A DNA stretch of 64,000 nt from Methylotenera_A sp049687015 (GCA_049687015.1 JBAVIP010000020.1:29170-93169); one strand, 5' to 3'; positions 16,019 to 25,032 are shown, numbered from the stretch's first letter. Notes: generated by a model from the letters alone, not told the origin. Numbers and translations are program-made.

Positions 16019-17208
16019 CTAAAGCCATTGTCATCGGCGGCGGCATCGCCGGTTGCAGCACTGCCTATGCACTTGCCAGGCGCGGCATTGCTGTCACGCT
16101 GATTGAACGGCATTCGGCGCTGGCACAGGAAGGTTCCGGCAACCCGATTGCAATGCTGTATCCTAAATTCAGTGCTAAGCCAGATGCCGCAAGTACGCTG
16201 GGTTTGCATGGCTTTCGGTTTACGCTGGATTTATTGAACCAATGGCCGTCCAATCAAACATTGTTCAATGCTTGCGGGTTGATTCAACTGGCTTTTGACG
16301 CGCGCGAACAAGCCAGACAGCAAGCACTCTCGCAGCAAGATTCCCTTGCATTCCTGCAGCGCTTAGACGCCTACAGCGTAAGTGAAAAAGCGGGAATTGA
16401 ACTGAAAACCGGCGGCATCTATTTGCCACAATCCGGCTGGACAAGGCCAGCCGCCTTGTGTAAAGCACTTTCCAGCTCGGCGCTAGTCACTACGCACATC
16501 TCCACCAATGCGCTGAAAATCCAGAAAAATATCAATCAATGGCAGGTATTCGATGACAAAAATACTGCATTTGAAGCAGACATCGTTGTGATGTGTAATG
16601 CCAACGACATCAAGCAATTCAAGTCTTGCGCGAGTATGCGAATAACCCCGGTGCGCGGCCAGGTTAATTTCTTTGCACAAAATGATCACAGTCAAAAAAT
16701 AAGCACCATTATCTGCAGTGACCATTACCTGAGCCCTGTAGTAGATGGCCTGCATTCTATCGGAACGACTTATGCACCTAATGATACTAATCCGTATTTA
16801 AGCGATGTCGACACACGCGAAAATTTAAGCGCCTTGTGTGATATTTCGCCGGACATCTATTCACATCTAGACAAAAACTCAGTGTCGGGCCGTGTGGCCT
16901 GGCGCAGCCATACGCTAGACTACATGCCGCTGGCAGGGCAACTGCTAGACGAACAGGCAATCCGCGCAAAGCCGCCACGCCACAACACCGACCTTGCAGA
17001 CTTGCCTTGGCTGGAAGGTTTATACGTCAACGCTGGGCATGGCTCGAAAGGCATGATTACTGCGCCAATCTGCGGTGAACTCATTGCAAGCTTAATTACA
17101 AATTCTAACTGCCCTGTTGAAAGCACACTTGCCAGCAAACTCAATCCCAGCCGATTTTTATTACGGGAATTGGGGTTAAAACAATTGGCGAATTCGCTTT
17201 ATAAATAG
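16015..17208 (+). CDS. mnmC: FAD-dependent cmnm5(s2)U34 tRNA oxidoreductase, separate MnmC C-terminal domain
   Basis: The 397-residue flavoprotein corresponds to the C-terminal half of MnmC, which removes the carboxymethyl group from cmnm5(s2)U34. It begins with the FAD motif AIVIGGGIAGCSTAYALARR and continues EGSGNPIAMLYPKF, both typical. The end contains GLYVNAGHGSKGM, the last FAD-binding element of the DAO fold. The start overlaps mnmD by four bases (ATGA), so both halves of the reaction are made together. Linker sequence is minimal, which favours a genuine two-gene arrangement over a recent frameshift in a fused gene. Confidence 0.9.
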   Translation: MTKAIVIGGGIAGCSTAYALARRGIAVTLIERHSALAQEGSGNPIAMLYPKFSAKPDAASTLGLHGFRFTLDLLNQWPSNQTLFNACGLIQLAFDAREQARQQALSQQDSLAFLQRLDAYSVSEKAGIELKTGGIYLPQSGWTRPAALCKALSSSALVTTHISTNALKIQKNINQWQVFDDKNTAFEADIVVMCNANDIKQFKSCASMRITPVRGQVNFFAQNDHSQKISTIICSDHYLSPVVDGLHSIGTTYAPNDTNPYLSDVDTRENLSALCDISPDIYSHLDKNSVSGRVAWRSHTLDYMPLAGQLLDEQAIRAKPPRHNTDLADLPWLEGLYVNAGHGSKGMITAPICGELIASLITNSNCPVESTLASKLNPSRFLLRELGLKQLANSLYK

Positions 17209-17222
17209 ATTAGAATTGCGCC

Positions 17223-19103
17223 ATGCAAAATGTGAATCAACTACTTGCCAATGCACAGCAGGCACAGCAGCAAGGCAATCCCGGTCTGGCGTTGCAGCGC
17301 TATCAGCAAGTTTTACTGCAATACCCCAATGAGTTGAATCTGCACATCGTTTGCGGCAATCTATGTGTAGAACTGCAGCGCTTTGAAGAAGCAGCGGGCT
17401 ATTTCAGGCGAATCTTAAGCGCTTCCAATAAAAACAATGATGCACGCAATGCTTTGTGTTTTGCGCTGCAGGAGCTGGGTAATCAGGCACACGATCATGG
17501 CCGTTTTGCCCAGGCCGAGGCGTGTTTTGAAGAAGCTACACAGCATCAGCCCGGCAACGCGGTGTATTGGTACAACCTAGGCAATGCCCAGCGCGAGCTG
17601 GGCAAACCGCAGGCTGCGCTGGCAAGTTTTAAAAAATCACTTGTCTTAAACCCGAACGATGCGGATGCCCATAACAACTTGGGCAATGTGCTGCGCGAAC
17701 TGGGGCAACTGGATCAGGCCATCGCCAGTTATCAAACAGCTTTGCAGATCAATCCCAACCTGCATCATGCGCTCGCGCATCTGGTGCATCAGAAACAGCA
17801 TGTATGCGATTGGGCCGGGTTAGACGCGCAAATCCAGCGACTGCGCAATTTGGTGAAAAATGACCCCAATGCACAAATATCACCGTTTGCCTTTCTGGCG
17901 ATGCCCGGCACGACCGCTACCGAACAAAAGCAATGCGCCAGCAACTGGGTAAAAAACTGTTACGGTACTTTGCTGGCAAGCTGCGCTAATCTTGGTTTTA
18001 ATGACGCAAAAAAACCAAAGAAAAAAATTAATATAGGTTATTTATCCGCCGATTTCAGACTGCATCCGCTCGCATTTTTAATTACCGAACTGATTGAAAA
18101 CCACGACAGGAATCAGTTCGAAGTTACCGCTTATGCTTACGGCCAAAATGACAAAACCCCAGTGCGCAAGCGCCTGGAGCGCGCTTTTGACCATTTTGTG
18201 GATATTAGAAATTTGAATGATTTAGAGGCCGCAAAAAAAATCAACCAAGACCAAGTTGACATTCTGATCGATTTAACCGGTTTCACACAAAGCAGCCGTA
18301 CCGGCATAGTGGCGCTCAGGCCCGCACCCATCAGTATCAACTGGCTAGGTTATCCGGGAACGATGGGTGAGCTAGAAGGCGAGCCGCTGTTTGATTACAT
18401 GCTGGCCGATAAAATCACCGCGCCGAACCCGGCCGATTTTAGCGAACATCTGCTTTACCTGTCCTGCTACCAGCCCAACGACAGCAAACGCCCGGTCGGT
18501 AAATACACATCAAAAATCGAGCACAATCTGCCAGAAAACGCTTTCGTGTTTTGCTGTTTTAATCAAACCTTTAAAATCACGGCTGAGGTATTTGCAGTAT
18601 GGATGCGCTTGTTGCAACAAGTGCCAAATAGCGTGCTGTGGCTGCTGGAGTGCAATCCGTGGGCAAAAGTCAATTTACGGAAAGAAGCTGAAAGCGCGGG
18701 CATCGATAAAAATCGGCTGGTTTTTGCGCCGCGCGTGGCGATTGCCGAGCACCTTGCCCGCCATGCGCATGCAGACCTGTTTCTGGACACCCTGCCCTAT
18801 AACACGCATACCACCGCCAGCGACGCGCTGTTTATGCGCTTGCCGCTACTGACATGCGCTGGCGAAACTTTTGCCTCACGCGTGGCGGCAAGCCTGCTGC
18901 AAAGCGTTAATCTGCCTGAATTAGTCACGAATTCATTGCAAACGTATGAACAAAAAGCGCTCGATTTTGCGCAGCACCCTGAAAAACTGGCGCAGCTAAA
19001 ACAAAAGCTCTGTTCGGAACTGGAAAAATCCGCGTTATTCAACCCGGCACAATTTGCGCGTGAGTTGGAGCAACACTATTTGCATCTTTGGCAAACTCTG
19101 TGA
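17223..19103 (+). CDS. TPR-repeat O-GlcNAc-transferase-like glycosyltransferase (GT41)
   Basis: The 626-residue protein has five or six TPR motifs (about residues 1-185) followed by a GT41/SPINDLY-type catalytic region. H281 in SADFRLHPLAFL and K451 in CFNQTFKITAEVF match the catalytic His and the UDP-binding Lys of OGT. Their spacing of 170 resembles that recalled for bacterial Xanthomonas OGT. The DTLPYNTHTTASDAL segment is also family-typical. It may glycosylate proteins in the cytoplasm; targets are unknown. It sits 14 bases after mnmC and 66 bases before pilU, which raises the possibility of pilus or motility protein modification, though adjacency alone is weak evidence. Confidence 0.85.
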   Translation: MQNVNQLLANAQQAQQQGNPGLALQRYQQVLLQYPNELNLHIVCGNLCVELQRFEEAAGYFRRILSASNKNNDARNALCFALQELGNQAHDHGRFAQAEACFEEATQHQPGNAVYWYNLGNAQRELGKPQAALASFKKSLVLNPNDADAHNNLGNVLRELGQLDQAIASYQTALQINPNLHHALAHLVHQKQHVCDWAGLDAQIQRLRNLVKNDPNAQISPFAFLAMPGTTATEQKQCASNWVKNCYGTLLASCANLGFNDAKKPKKKINIGYLSADFRLHPLAFLITELIENHDRNQFEVTAYAYGQNDKTPVRKRLERAFDHFVDIRNLNDLEAAKKINQDQVDILIDLTGFTQSSRTGIVALRPAPISINWLGYPGTMGELEGEPLFDYMLADKITAPNPADFSEHLLYLSCYQPNDSKRPVGKYTSKIEHNLPENAFVFCCFNQTFKITAEVFAVWMRLLQQVPNSVLWLLECNPWAKVNLRKEAESAGIDKNRLVFAPRVAIAEHLARHAHADLFLDTLPYNTHTTASDALFMRLPLLTCAGETFASRVAASLLQSVNLPELVTNSLQTYEQKALDFAQHPEKLAQLKQKLCSELEKSALFNPAQFARELEQHYLHLWQTL

Positions 19104-19169
19104 CAAACCCCCAGCATGTGATAAAGTTAAAATAATTAAAATTAGCCTCATAAGAAAATAGGAAGCACT

Positions 19170-20264
19170 ATGGCTGCAGTTGATATTACCCCGGTACTTA
19201 AATTCATGACGGAAAAAGGCGGTTCCGACCTGTTTTTCAGCACGAACGCACCGATTCATATGGAAATTGAAGGCGAAACAATGCCTGTCAATAGCCAAAT
19301 CATGACGCCTGGCATGGTAAAAGAAATCGCTTATTCGATCATGGGACCTGCGCAGGTTGCAGAATTTGAATCTACCTTAGAGTGCAATTTCGCGATTGGA
19401 CGCAAGGATATCGGCCGTTTTCGAATCAATGTATTCCGCCAGCGCGGCGAAGTCGGCATGGTCGTTCGCCATATTAAAACCGAGATTCCAGATTTTGAAA
19501 CACTGGGCCTGCCGCTTATTTTACGTGATTTAATTATGCGTAAACGTGGCCTGGTTCTGGTGGTGGGCGCTACCGGCTCAGGTAAATCAACCACGCTAGC
19601 CTCAATGATTGATTATCGTAACTCTAACGAAACAGGCCATATTGTCACGATTGAAGACCCGATTGAATTTGTTTACAGCCACAAAAAATCTATAGTCGAC
19701 CAGCGCGAAGTCGGCATAGACACCCTCTCTTTCGAAAATGCGTTAAAAAATGCCATGCGTCAGGCACCGGATGTGATTCTGATTGGCGAGGTGCGCGATA
19801 TGGAGGGCATGAAACAGGCACTTGCCTATGCCGAAACTGGCCATTTATGCCTGGCTACTTTGCATGCCAATAACGCTAACCAAGCCCTGGAGCGCATTAT
19901 CTCGTTTTTCCCTACCGAGGCTAAACACGGCCTGCTGCTTGGTCTTTCCCTGAATCTGGTGGGCATCATTTCACAGCGCCTGATCCCTGGCAAAGTACAA
20001 AAGCGCGTTGCTGCGGTGGAAGTCATGATCAATACGCCGTATATGGCCGAGCTCATTCAAAAACAGAAACTGGGCGAGATGAAGGAAATCATGGCGGATA
20101 ACAATGATATCGGCATGAACACTTTCGACCAGTCGTTATTCAGACTGTTCAGCAATGGCAAAATTGGCGAAGAAGATGCGCTGGCAAACGCCGATTCCCG
20201 CAACGATTTATCGCTTAAAATGCGCTTTGCCGCTGAGGGCGCTGCCGGCGGTTTTGGCGCGTAA
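19170..20264 (+). CDS. pilU: type IV pilus retraction ATPase PilU
   Basis: The 364-residue hexameric ATPase belongs to the PilT/PilU family and powers pilus retraction. The Walker A motif is GATGSGKSTT, the Asp box is HIVTIEDPIEFV, Walker B is DVILIGEVRD, and the His box is GHLCLATLHANN. The N-terminus KFMTEKGGSDLFFSTNAP and the Gly-rich tail AAGGFGA are closer to PilU than to PilT. PilT itself, often adjacent in betaproteobacteria, is not next to it in this window. The gene ends two bases before the convergent EamA gene. Confidence 0.92.
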   Translation: MAAVDITPVLKFMTEKGGSDLFFSTNAPIHMEIEGETMPVNSQIMTPGMVKEIAYSIMGPAQVAEFESTLECNFAIGRKDIGRFRINVFRQRGEVGMVVRHIKTEIPDFETLGLPLILRDLIMRKRGLVLVVGATGSGKSTTLASMIDYRNSNETGHIVTIEDPIEFVYSHKKSIVDQREVGIDTLSFENALKNAMRQAPDVILIGEVRDMEGMKQALAYAETGHLCLATLHANNANQALERIISFFPTEAKHGLLLGLSLNLVGIISQRLIPGKVQKRVAAVEVMINTPYMAELIQKQKLGEMKEIMADNNDIGMNTFDQSLFRLFSNGKIGEEDALANADSRNDLSLKMRFAAEGAAGGFGA

Positions 20265-20266
20265 GC

Positions 20267-21160
20267 TTAATCCCTATGATTTAGTGCCGCGGTCAATGCA
20301 GCCATAACAATCAAACTGCCGCCAATCCATTCATTCAGCGTCATCGCCTCGTGCGCCAGGTAATACGAAGCGAACGCGGCGACTACCAGCTCAAACAAAA
20401 ACAGCACTGAAGCGCGTATCGCCGTGAGCACTGTCAAGCCAAACTGCACCAGCAATGTAGCTGCCATCAGCAGCAAGGCGATCATGCCCATCACCAGCCA
20501 ATGATATAGACTGAAAAAGTTAGGCGCTGGAAATGTATTCCCCAGAAATGGCGAAAAGACCAATGCCACACCAATCACCCCAAACCACACAGCGAATGAC
20601 TTGGCTCGAAGGCTTAAATGGCTGGATTTGCGCGTAATCACGTTGGTTAGCGAAAACCCTATACCCGATGACAACGCCAGCCATTCCGCCGTATTTCGCG
20701 GAACTGGCAAATGGTTGGCCACCTCACCTAGCGGCCCTGCCAGCATGATATAGGCACCGATAAGTGCCACAACAATCGAAATGAACCCGACTTGCGTAAT
20801 CGGCTCTTTCAGCCAGAAGCGCGCCAGCAGCAACGTCCACAGCGGTGAAAGATAGAACAGCAGCATGACGCGCATCACCTCGCCGTCAATTACGGCCAGC
20901 ACATAACTTAAATTGGTCCAGCCCGCTGCCAGGCTCAGCCAGAAAATGCTTTTGGGCTGTGTCAACAGTCCGCGCCAGTGCTTGCTAAAATACATTCCGG
21001 CAATCACCGCTGCAATACAGTAGGTGTAAAAGCTGGAGGCGACGCCTGAAACACCCGCTTCCGCCATCAAGCGATACGGATACCAAATGATGCCCCAGCA
21101 TAGCGCGCCAAAAAGCAGGCCAAATACCGCAAAAGAGTTTTTATTATTGCTGTTGCTCAC
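20267..21160 (-). CDS. EamA/DMT-family transporter
   Basis: The 297-residue protein has ten hydrophobic segments in two tandem EamA domains, the layout of drug/metabolite transporters (YdcZ/RhaT superfamily). Characteristic features are the GxxWGxxWYPYRLM start and the internal NVITRKSSHLSLRAKSF junction between repeats. Substrate cannot be deduced; relatives export amino acids or metabolites. It is divergent from dapC with only 27 bases between starts, which must hold overlapping promoter elements. Confidence 0.85.
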   Translation of the reverse strand: MSNSNNKNSFAVFGLLFGALCWGIIWYPYRLMAEAGVSGVASSFYTYCIAAVIAGMYFSKHWRGLLTQPKSIFWLSLAAGWTNLSYVLAVIDGEVMRVMLLFYLSPLWTLLLARFWLKEPITQVGFISIVVALIGAYIMLAGPLGEVANHLPVPRNTAEWLALSSGIGFSLTNVITRKSSHLSLRAKSFAVWFGVIGVALVFSPFLGNTFPAPNFFSLYHWLVMGMIALLLMAATLLVQFGLTVLTAIRASVLFLFELVVAAFASYYLAHEAMTLNEWIGGSLIVMAALTAALNHRD

Positions 21161-21187
21161 GATGTTTCCTAAATTATAATAGCGCCT

Positions 21188-22396
21188 ATGAATCCAAACC
21201 TCAGCTTGCTACAACCCTACCCGTTTCAGCGCCTGCGCGATCTATTCAAAGGCATTACACCTAATCCGGGATTGTCGCCGATTAATTTATCCATCGGTGA
21301 ACCAAAACACGCTACGCCTCAGCTGATTAAGGACGCGCTGACGAGCAATCTATCTGGGCTGGCCAGCTACCCTACCACGGCCGGCTCAATTGCGCTGCGC
21401 GAAGCTATTTCCGCATGGATTTCCCGGCGTTACAACATCCCGGCACTCAGTGCTGATAAGGCCATTTTACCAGTGAATGGCAGCCGCGAAGCGCTATTTG
21501 CTTTCGCACAAGCCGTTATCGATAGCAGCAAACCCAGCCCGATTGTGATTTCGCCCAACCCGTTTTACCAGATTTACGAAGGCGCGGCGTTTCTGGCTGG
21601 AGCGACACCCTACTTTTTAAATACGCTGCCCGAAAATAATCATGCAATGGCGTTCGAAAGCGTGCCTGCTGATGTGCTTAAACGCACGCAGCTGGTCTAT
21701 GTATGCAGTCCCGGCAACCCTTCCGGCAAGGTGATGAGCCTAGAGCAATGGAAAACGCTGTTTGAATTATCCGACCGATACGGTTTTGTGATTGCTGCCG
21801 ATGAATGTTATTCCGAAATCTACTTTGATGAAGAAACTCCTCCTTTAGGTGCCCTGCAAGCCGCTTCCTTATTGGGCCGCGGGCATGCCAATTTAATTGT
21901 TTTCAGTTCGCTTTCCAAGCGCTCCAATGTGCCAGGCATGCGTTCAGGCTTTGTGGCGGGCGATGAAAGCATCATTGAGAAGTTTGCGCTCTACCGCACC
22001 TATCATGGCTGCGCAATGAGCCCTACTGTACAAGCTGCTTCAATTGCTGCGTGGAACGACGAAGCGCATGTGATTGAAAACCGCAAGCTTTATGCAGAAA
22101 AATTTAATGCCGTTACCCCGATGCTAGCGGATGTACTAGAGGTAGAAATGCCGGATGCAGCGTTCTATTTATGGGCCAGAAGTAAGGAAAGTGATACAGA
22201 ACTGGCGATAAAACTTTATCGCGATTTGAATATCACCGTGTTGCCAGGCAGTTTCTTGGCGCGTGAAGCACATGGCATGAATCCAGGTAAAAACTTCATC
22301 CGCATGGCACTGGTGGCGCCCTATGATGAATGTGTGGAAGCCGCCAGCCGCATCAAAATGACGACATTTCCCTTCTTGCGTCCGGTATCGACGTAG
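21188..22396 (+). CDS. dapC: succinyldiaminopimelate aminotransferase DapC (C-terminus rewritten)
   Basis: This 402-residue class I/II aminotransferase (PLP) forms N-succinyl-LL-diaminopimelate in lysine and peptidoglycan synthesis. Evidence is the N-terminus NPNLSLLQPYPFQRLRDLF, the PLP lysine in SSLSKRSNVPGMRSGF, VCSPGNPSG and RMALVAPYDECVEAA. The family normally ends a few residues after CVEAAxRI. Here the last ~12 residues (MTTFPFLRPVST) are the antisense of the conserved end of the neighbouring oxidoreductase gene. The native stop has therefore been lost and replaced at a junction near 22355. The enzyme is probably still functional because the change is at the extreme tail. Confidence 0.88.
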   Translation: MNPNLSLLQPYPFQRLRDLFKGITPNPGLSPINLSIGEPKHATPQLIKDALTSNLSGLASYPTTAGSIALREAISAWISRRYNIPALSADKAILPVNGSREALFAFAQAVIDSSKPSPIVISPNPFYQIYEGAAFLAGATPYFLNTLPENNHAMAFESVPADVLKRTQLVYVCSPGNPSGKVMSLEQWKTLFELSDRYGFVIAADECYSEIYFDEETPPLGALQAASLLGRGHANLIVFSSLSKRSNVPGMRSGFVAGDESIIEKFALYRTYHGCAMSPTVQAASIAAWNDEAHVIENRKLYAEKFNAVTPMLADVLEVEMPDAAFYLWARSKESDTELAIKLYRDLNITVLPGSFLAREAHGMNPGKNFIRMALVAPYDECVEAASRIKMTTFPFLRPVST

Positions 22397-23319
22397 CGAT
22401 GGGCCTCGGCGATCTGCTCGAACGGATAGCGTCGATCAATAACCGGTTTGAATTTTCCCGCCTCAGCCAGCCCCGCGAGAAAATGTAAATCTTCCGCGCG
22501 CCCGGCTGCTGCTGGCCCAGCGATGACTTTCTTATTGCTCGTCATCGACACCCATGGAGTCAGAAGCATGTCTGGCAGCCCAGCTAAAACCATAAGAAGG
22601 CGTCCTCCTTCCTTCAACGAAGCTTTGCTGCGGGAGAAAGGGACCGTGCCGACGGTATCGACAATGACATCATAGGTTTCACCATTCTGCGTGAAGTCTT
22701 CTTGGGTGTAGTCGATGACATGACTGGCACCCAGAGATCTCACCAGTTCCACGTTAGCGGTACTGCACACCCCGGTTACGTCTGCCTCGAAGTGCTTGGC
22801 AAGCTGCACCGCAGCTGTGCCTACCCCTCCGGAAGCACCATTGACGAGTACTTTTTCCCCACTCTGAAGTTTTCCTCTTCTGAAGAAATCCAATGCCGTT
22901 ATTCCGCCAAAAGATAGTGCAGCGGCTTCATCAAAGGTCAGATTGGACGGTTTTAATGCCACTGCCCCGTCTTCTGGCATGCATTTGTATTCCACATAAC
23001 AACCCATGGCGGCATCGCTGAACGCAAAAACCTTGTCACCGACTTTGAACTTGCTTACATCTTTGCCGACCGATTCAACTACCCCGGCCAGCTCCGTCCC
23101 AAGTATGGGTTGCTTTGGTCTTGCGACCCCTAATGCCAAACGAATGATGATCCCGAAGCCGGCAGGTACATTGAGACTTCGCACCCTCCAGTCGCCGGAT
23201 GTCACCGTTGTCGCATATGTTTTTATCAAGACTTCGTTGTCCTTGGGCGTGGGCTTTTCGACCTCCTTCAATTGAAGAACCTCGGGCGGCCCATATCTTT
23301 TATACATAATTGCTTTCAT
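22321..23319 (-). CDS. zinc-less NAD(P)H:quinone oxidoreductase / MDR-family alcohol dehydrogenase
   Basis: The 332-residue medium-chain reductase has a GroES-like N-terminal domain (MKAIMYKRYGPPEVLQL) and a nucleotide-binding domain with NGASGGVGTAAVQLAKHF. No catalytic or structural zinc cysteine set is visible, so it fits the quinone-oxidoreductase branch. The conserved end KKGNVVIL is followed by about 11 extra residues read from the antisense of dapC, and the two genes overlap tail to tail by 76 bases. GGAGAG precedes the ATG at 23319. Base composition and context suggest it is the edge of an inserted accessory segment. Confidence 0.85.
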   Translation of the reverse strand: MKAIMYKRYGPPEVLQLKEVEKPTPKDNEVLIKTYATTVTSGDWRVRSLNVPAGFGIIIRLALGVARPKQPILGTELAGVVESVGKDVSKFKVGDKVFAFSDAAMGCYVEYKCMPEDGAVALKPSNLTFDEAAALSFGGITALDFFRRGKLQSGEKVLVNGASGGVGTAAVQLAKHFEADVTGVCSTANVELVRSLGASHVIDYTQEDFTQNGETYDVIVDTVGTVPFSRSKASLKEGGRLLMVLAGLPDMLLTPWVSMTSNKKVIAGPAAAGRAEDLHFLAGLAEAGKFKPVIDRRYPFEQIAEAHRYVDTGRKKGNVVILMRLAASTHSS

Positions 23320-23412
23320 AACTCTCCTTCAAATTCGCTTTGGCCATTGTCTGAATGGTCTACAGCAATACATCGTGCAGGGATGCAAGATCTAGGGCGG
23401 GCTGCTTTTGGC

Positions 23413-23442
23413 GCGTCCCGCTTGCTTCGCGCAATGTTAGGG
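23413..23442. repeat. attC-like half-site motif downstream of the hydrolase gene
   Basis: On the minus strand CCCTAAC is followed 11 bases later by AAGCGGGACGC, just after the hydrolase stop. The 14-mer GCGTCCCGCTTGCT (plus strand) recurs exactly at 24726. It resembles the R''-L'' half of integron attC sites, but no convincing opposite half is visible. Confidence 0.3.
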
Positions 23443-23455
23443 ATTAAGATTGTGT

Positions 23456-24277
23456 TCATCTAAATTGGACACTATTTGATTGCTTTAACAGTAGTGCCCC
23501 GCGGATAACTGAGACAATTGACTCAGGTTTCTCCAGCGGGATGACGTGACCACTATCCACCCATATTTGTTTAGCGTTTGGGTAAAGTCGCACGATGTCT
23601 TTACGTTTTTCGTTTGCATCATCTGCCAACTTTGATTTTTCTTGCATTGGTTCAGATGCGCTTAGAACGAATACTGGTATATTTTGCAAGGTTGGGAGTC
23701 CGAGAACTTGTTCGCCAGTTTGAGAAAGTAAGTTGAGTTCTTCTTTCGCCGTACCTGTAACCAAAGCCCCTACGATGCCTCGAACCCAGAATGACTGTTT
23801 CTCAATTGCACCTTCGCCATCAAGTTGCTTCGGGTGAGTTGAATCAACGAGAATAAGTGCGCTAACCTCATCTGGATAGCGGCGAGCAAATAGCTGCATA
23901 TATAAACCACCCAGTGAGTGCCCCACCAGAATGTACGGTGGGGTCAGGCCTTTGCTTCGAAGCAGCGACCTCAATTCATCCACTACGTGTGAACCGTCAC
24001 GGGGCGTTGATACGGAATCACTTTCTCCGTACCCAGGTCGGTTGTATGCGAATGTCGTGGTGTCTTTTGAGATTTCTGGCAATACCTTTTTCCACCACTC
24101 CATTCTTCCACCGAGTCCATTTTCGAAGACAACGGGCACTGTGTTATGTTGAGTCATTGCAAACTCGACATCTATACTATTGATTTTCTCAGTTGTTGAA
24201 TTGGGTAATGATGCGCAGCCTGAGAGCAATGTCACTATAAACACGACAAGACTTATAGTAAGTAATTTTGTTTTCAT
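23456..24277 (-). CDS. alpha/beta hydrolase, predicted lipoprotein
   Basis: The 273-residue protein starts with a lipoprotein signal (VTLLSGCASL, Cys at about residue 21), followed by an alpha/beta-hydrolase fold. The nucleophile elbow is GHSLGG, the acid is likely in DSTHP or a later Asp, and the His is in DSGHVIPLEKPE. The oxyanion region reads FENGLGGRMEWW. It would act as an esterase or lipase-like enzyme anchored in the outer membrane or inner membrane outer face. The substrate is unknown. It lies in the accessory region, on the same strand as its neighbours, but with 59 bases to the upstream gene. Confidence 0.8.
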   Translation of the reverse strand: MKTKLLTISLVVFIVTLLSGCASLPNSTTEKINSIDVEFAMTQHNTVPVVFENGLGGRMEWWKKVLPEISKDTTTFAYNRPGYGESDSVSTPRDGSHVVDELRSLLRSKGLTPPYILVGHSLGGLYMQLFARRYPDEVSALILVDSTHPKQLDGEGAIEKQSFWVRGIVGALVTGTAKEELNLLSQTGEQVLGLPTLQNIPVFVLSASEPMQEKSKLADDANEKRKDIVRLYPNAKQIWVDSGHVIPLEKPESIVSVIRGALLLKQSNSVQFR

Positions 24278-24336
24278 GATATTAAAAAGCCCTTGTAGTT
24301 TGATAAGGAACCCGCTTTAGCCTGCCCCTAAACTGG

Positions 24337-24657
24337 TTAAGCGCGGTGAGAGATATGCGATTTTTCAATAGTGTACAAATACGCAGGTAGCGCACACGAC
24401 AAGCCTACACCTAAGTTGAGTGCAATGAACAGCCAAGGCTTAGAAGCATTACTCATTTTCCGCTGTTGGAACATAAATACCCAAAACACGAATGACGATA
24501 TGAGCAGGTCGGCGCTAATGCCGCCTACCGCGCCATTTATGAATAACGCTGAAATAAAGTCAGGAAGATTTACTCCATTTAACTGTATGAACTGCAAAAA
24601 GAAAAAAAACGGAACAATGGCACCAATTATTGCCGCAACTAAATAAATTTTCTTCAT
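24337..24657 (-). CDS. DUF2834-like four-helix membrane protein
   Basis: This 106-residue protein has four hydrophobic helices with short loops. NGAVGGISADLLISSFVFWV in the middle resembles the conserved acidic motif (ISADL) of the DUF2834 family. No catalytic role is known for that family. The stop codon lies within GCTTAAC, a sequence fitting the integron core consensus RYYYAAC, followed downstream by AAAGCGGG. GGTTTCC/GGAAACC precedes the ATG as a weak ribosome-binding site. Confidence 0.65.
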   Translation of the reverse strand: MKKIYLVAAIIGAIVPFFFFLQFIQLNGVNLPDFISALFINGAVGGISADLLISSFVFWVFMFQQRKMSNASKPWLFIALNLGVGLSCALPAYLYTIEKSHISHRA

Positions 24658-24725
24658 ATCGGTTTCCTTCTGAATGGTTAAAGAGTATCTAACTTTTTAA
24701 ATAAGGTGTGTTGCATATCAGCGTA

Positions 24726-24752
24726 GCGTCCCGCTTGCTGGATGGGTTATGC
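24726..24752. repeat. attC-like half-site motif downstream of a small lipoprotein gene
   Basis: On the minus strand GCATAAC is followed by CCATCC and then AGCAAGCGGGACGC, close to the R''-L'' half of attC sites. A GTTAGAT, which fits GTTRRRY, occurs about 40 bases further on, ahead of the next gene. The matching L' arm is not evident. Confidence 0.35.
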
Positions 24753-24765
24753 TTTTGCTAAGCAA

Positions 24766-24984
24766 CTAAGGTGACTTTTGGTATAAGCGTTCTTTTTCAT
24801 ATTCATCATAGGTTTTTTTATTCAGACTTTCTAAGCATCGTTCACTTTCGCTTGGTGGCTGGCTACGACAGTTGTTTTCTGCGCCTTGCTTTACGCTTTC
24901 ATACCATGCTTGAGTCGTGCAACTAGAGATTGTCAGCATTAAAAATATGGGCAAAATAAACGCTATAAATCGTTTTGTTTTCAT
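24766..24984 (-). CDS. small predicted lipoprotein, unknown function
   Basis: The 72-residue product begins MKTKRFIAFILPIFLMLTIS with a lipobox ISSC, so it is probably secreted and lipidated at Cys of SSCTTQAW. The mature part is short and charged, with two further cysteines (NNCRSQPPSE and ERCLESL) that could form a disulfide, and a tail KKTYDEYEKERLYQ. I chose the ATG at 24984; a GTG nine bases upstream is also in frame. I do not recognise a family with known function. It belongs to the run of minus-strand envelope proteins in the accessory region. Confidence 0.6.
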   Translation of the reverse strand: MKTKRFIAFILPIFLMLTISSCTTQAWYESVKQGAENNCRSQPPSESERCLESLNKKTYDEYEKERLYQKSP

Positions 24985-25032
24985 CTCAAGCACTGCAGAT
25001 TGGGTTAATGTATGAAGCTAAAAAAACGCATA

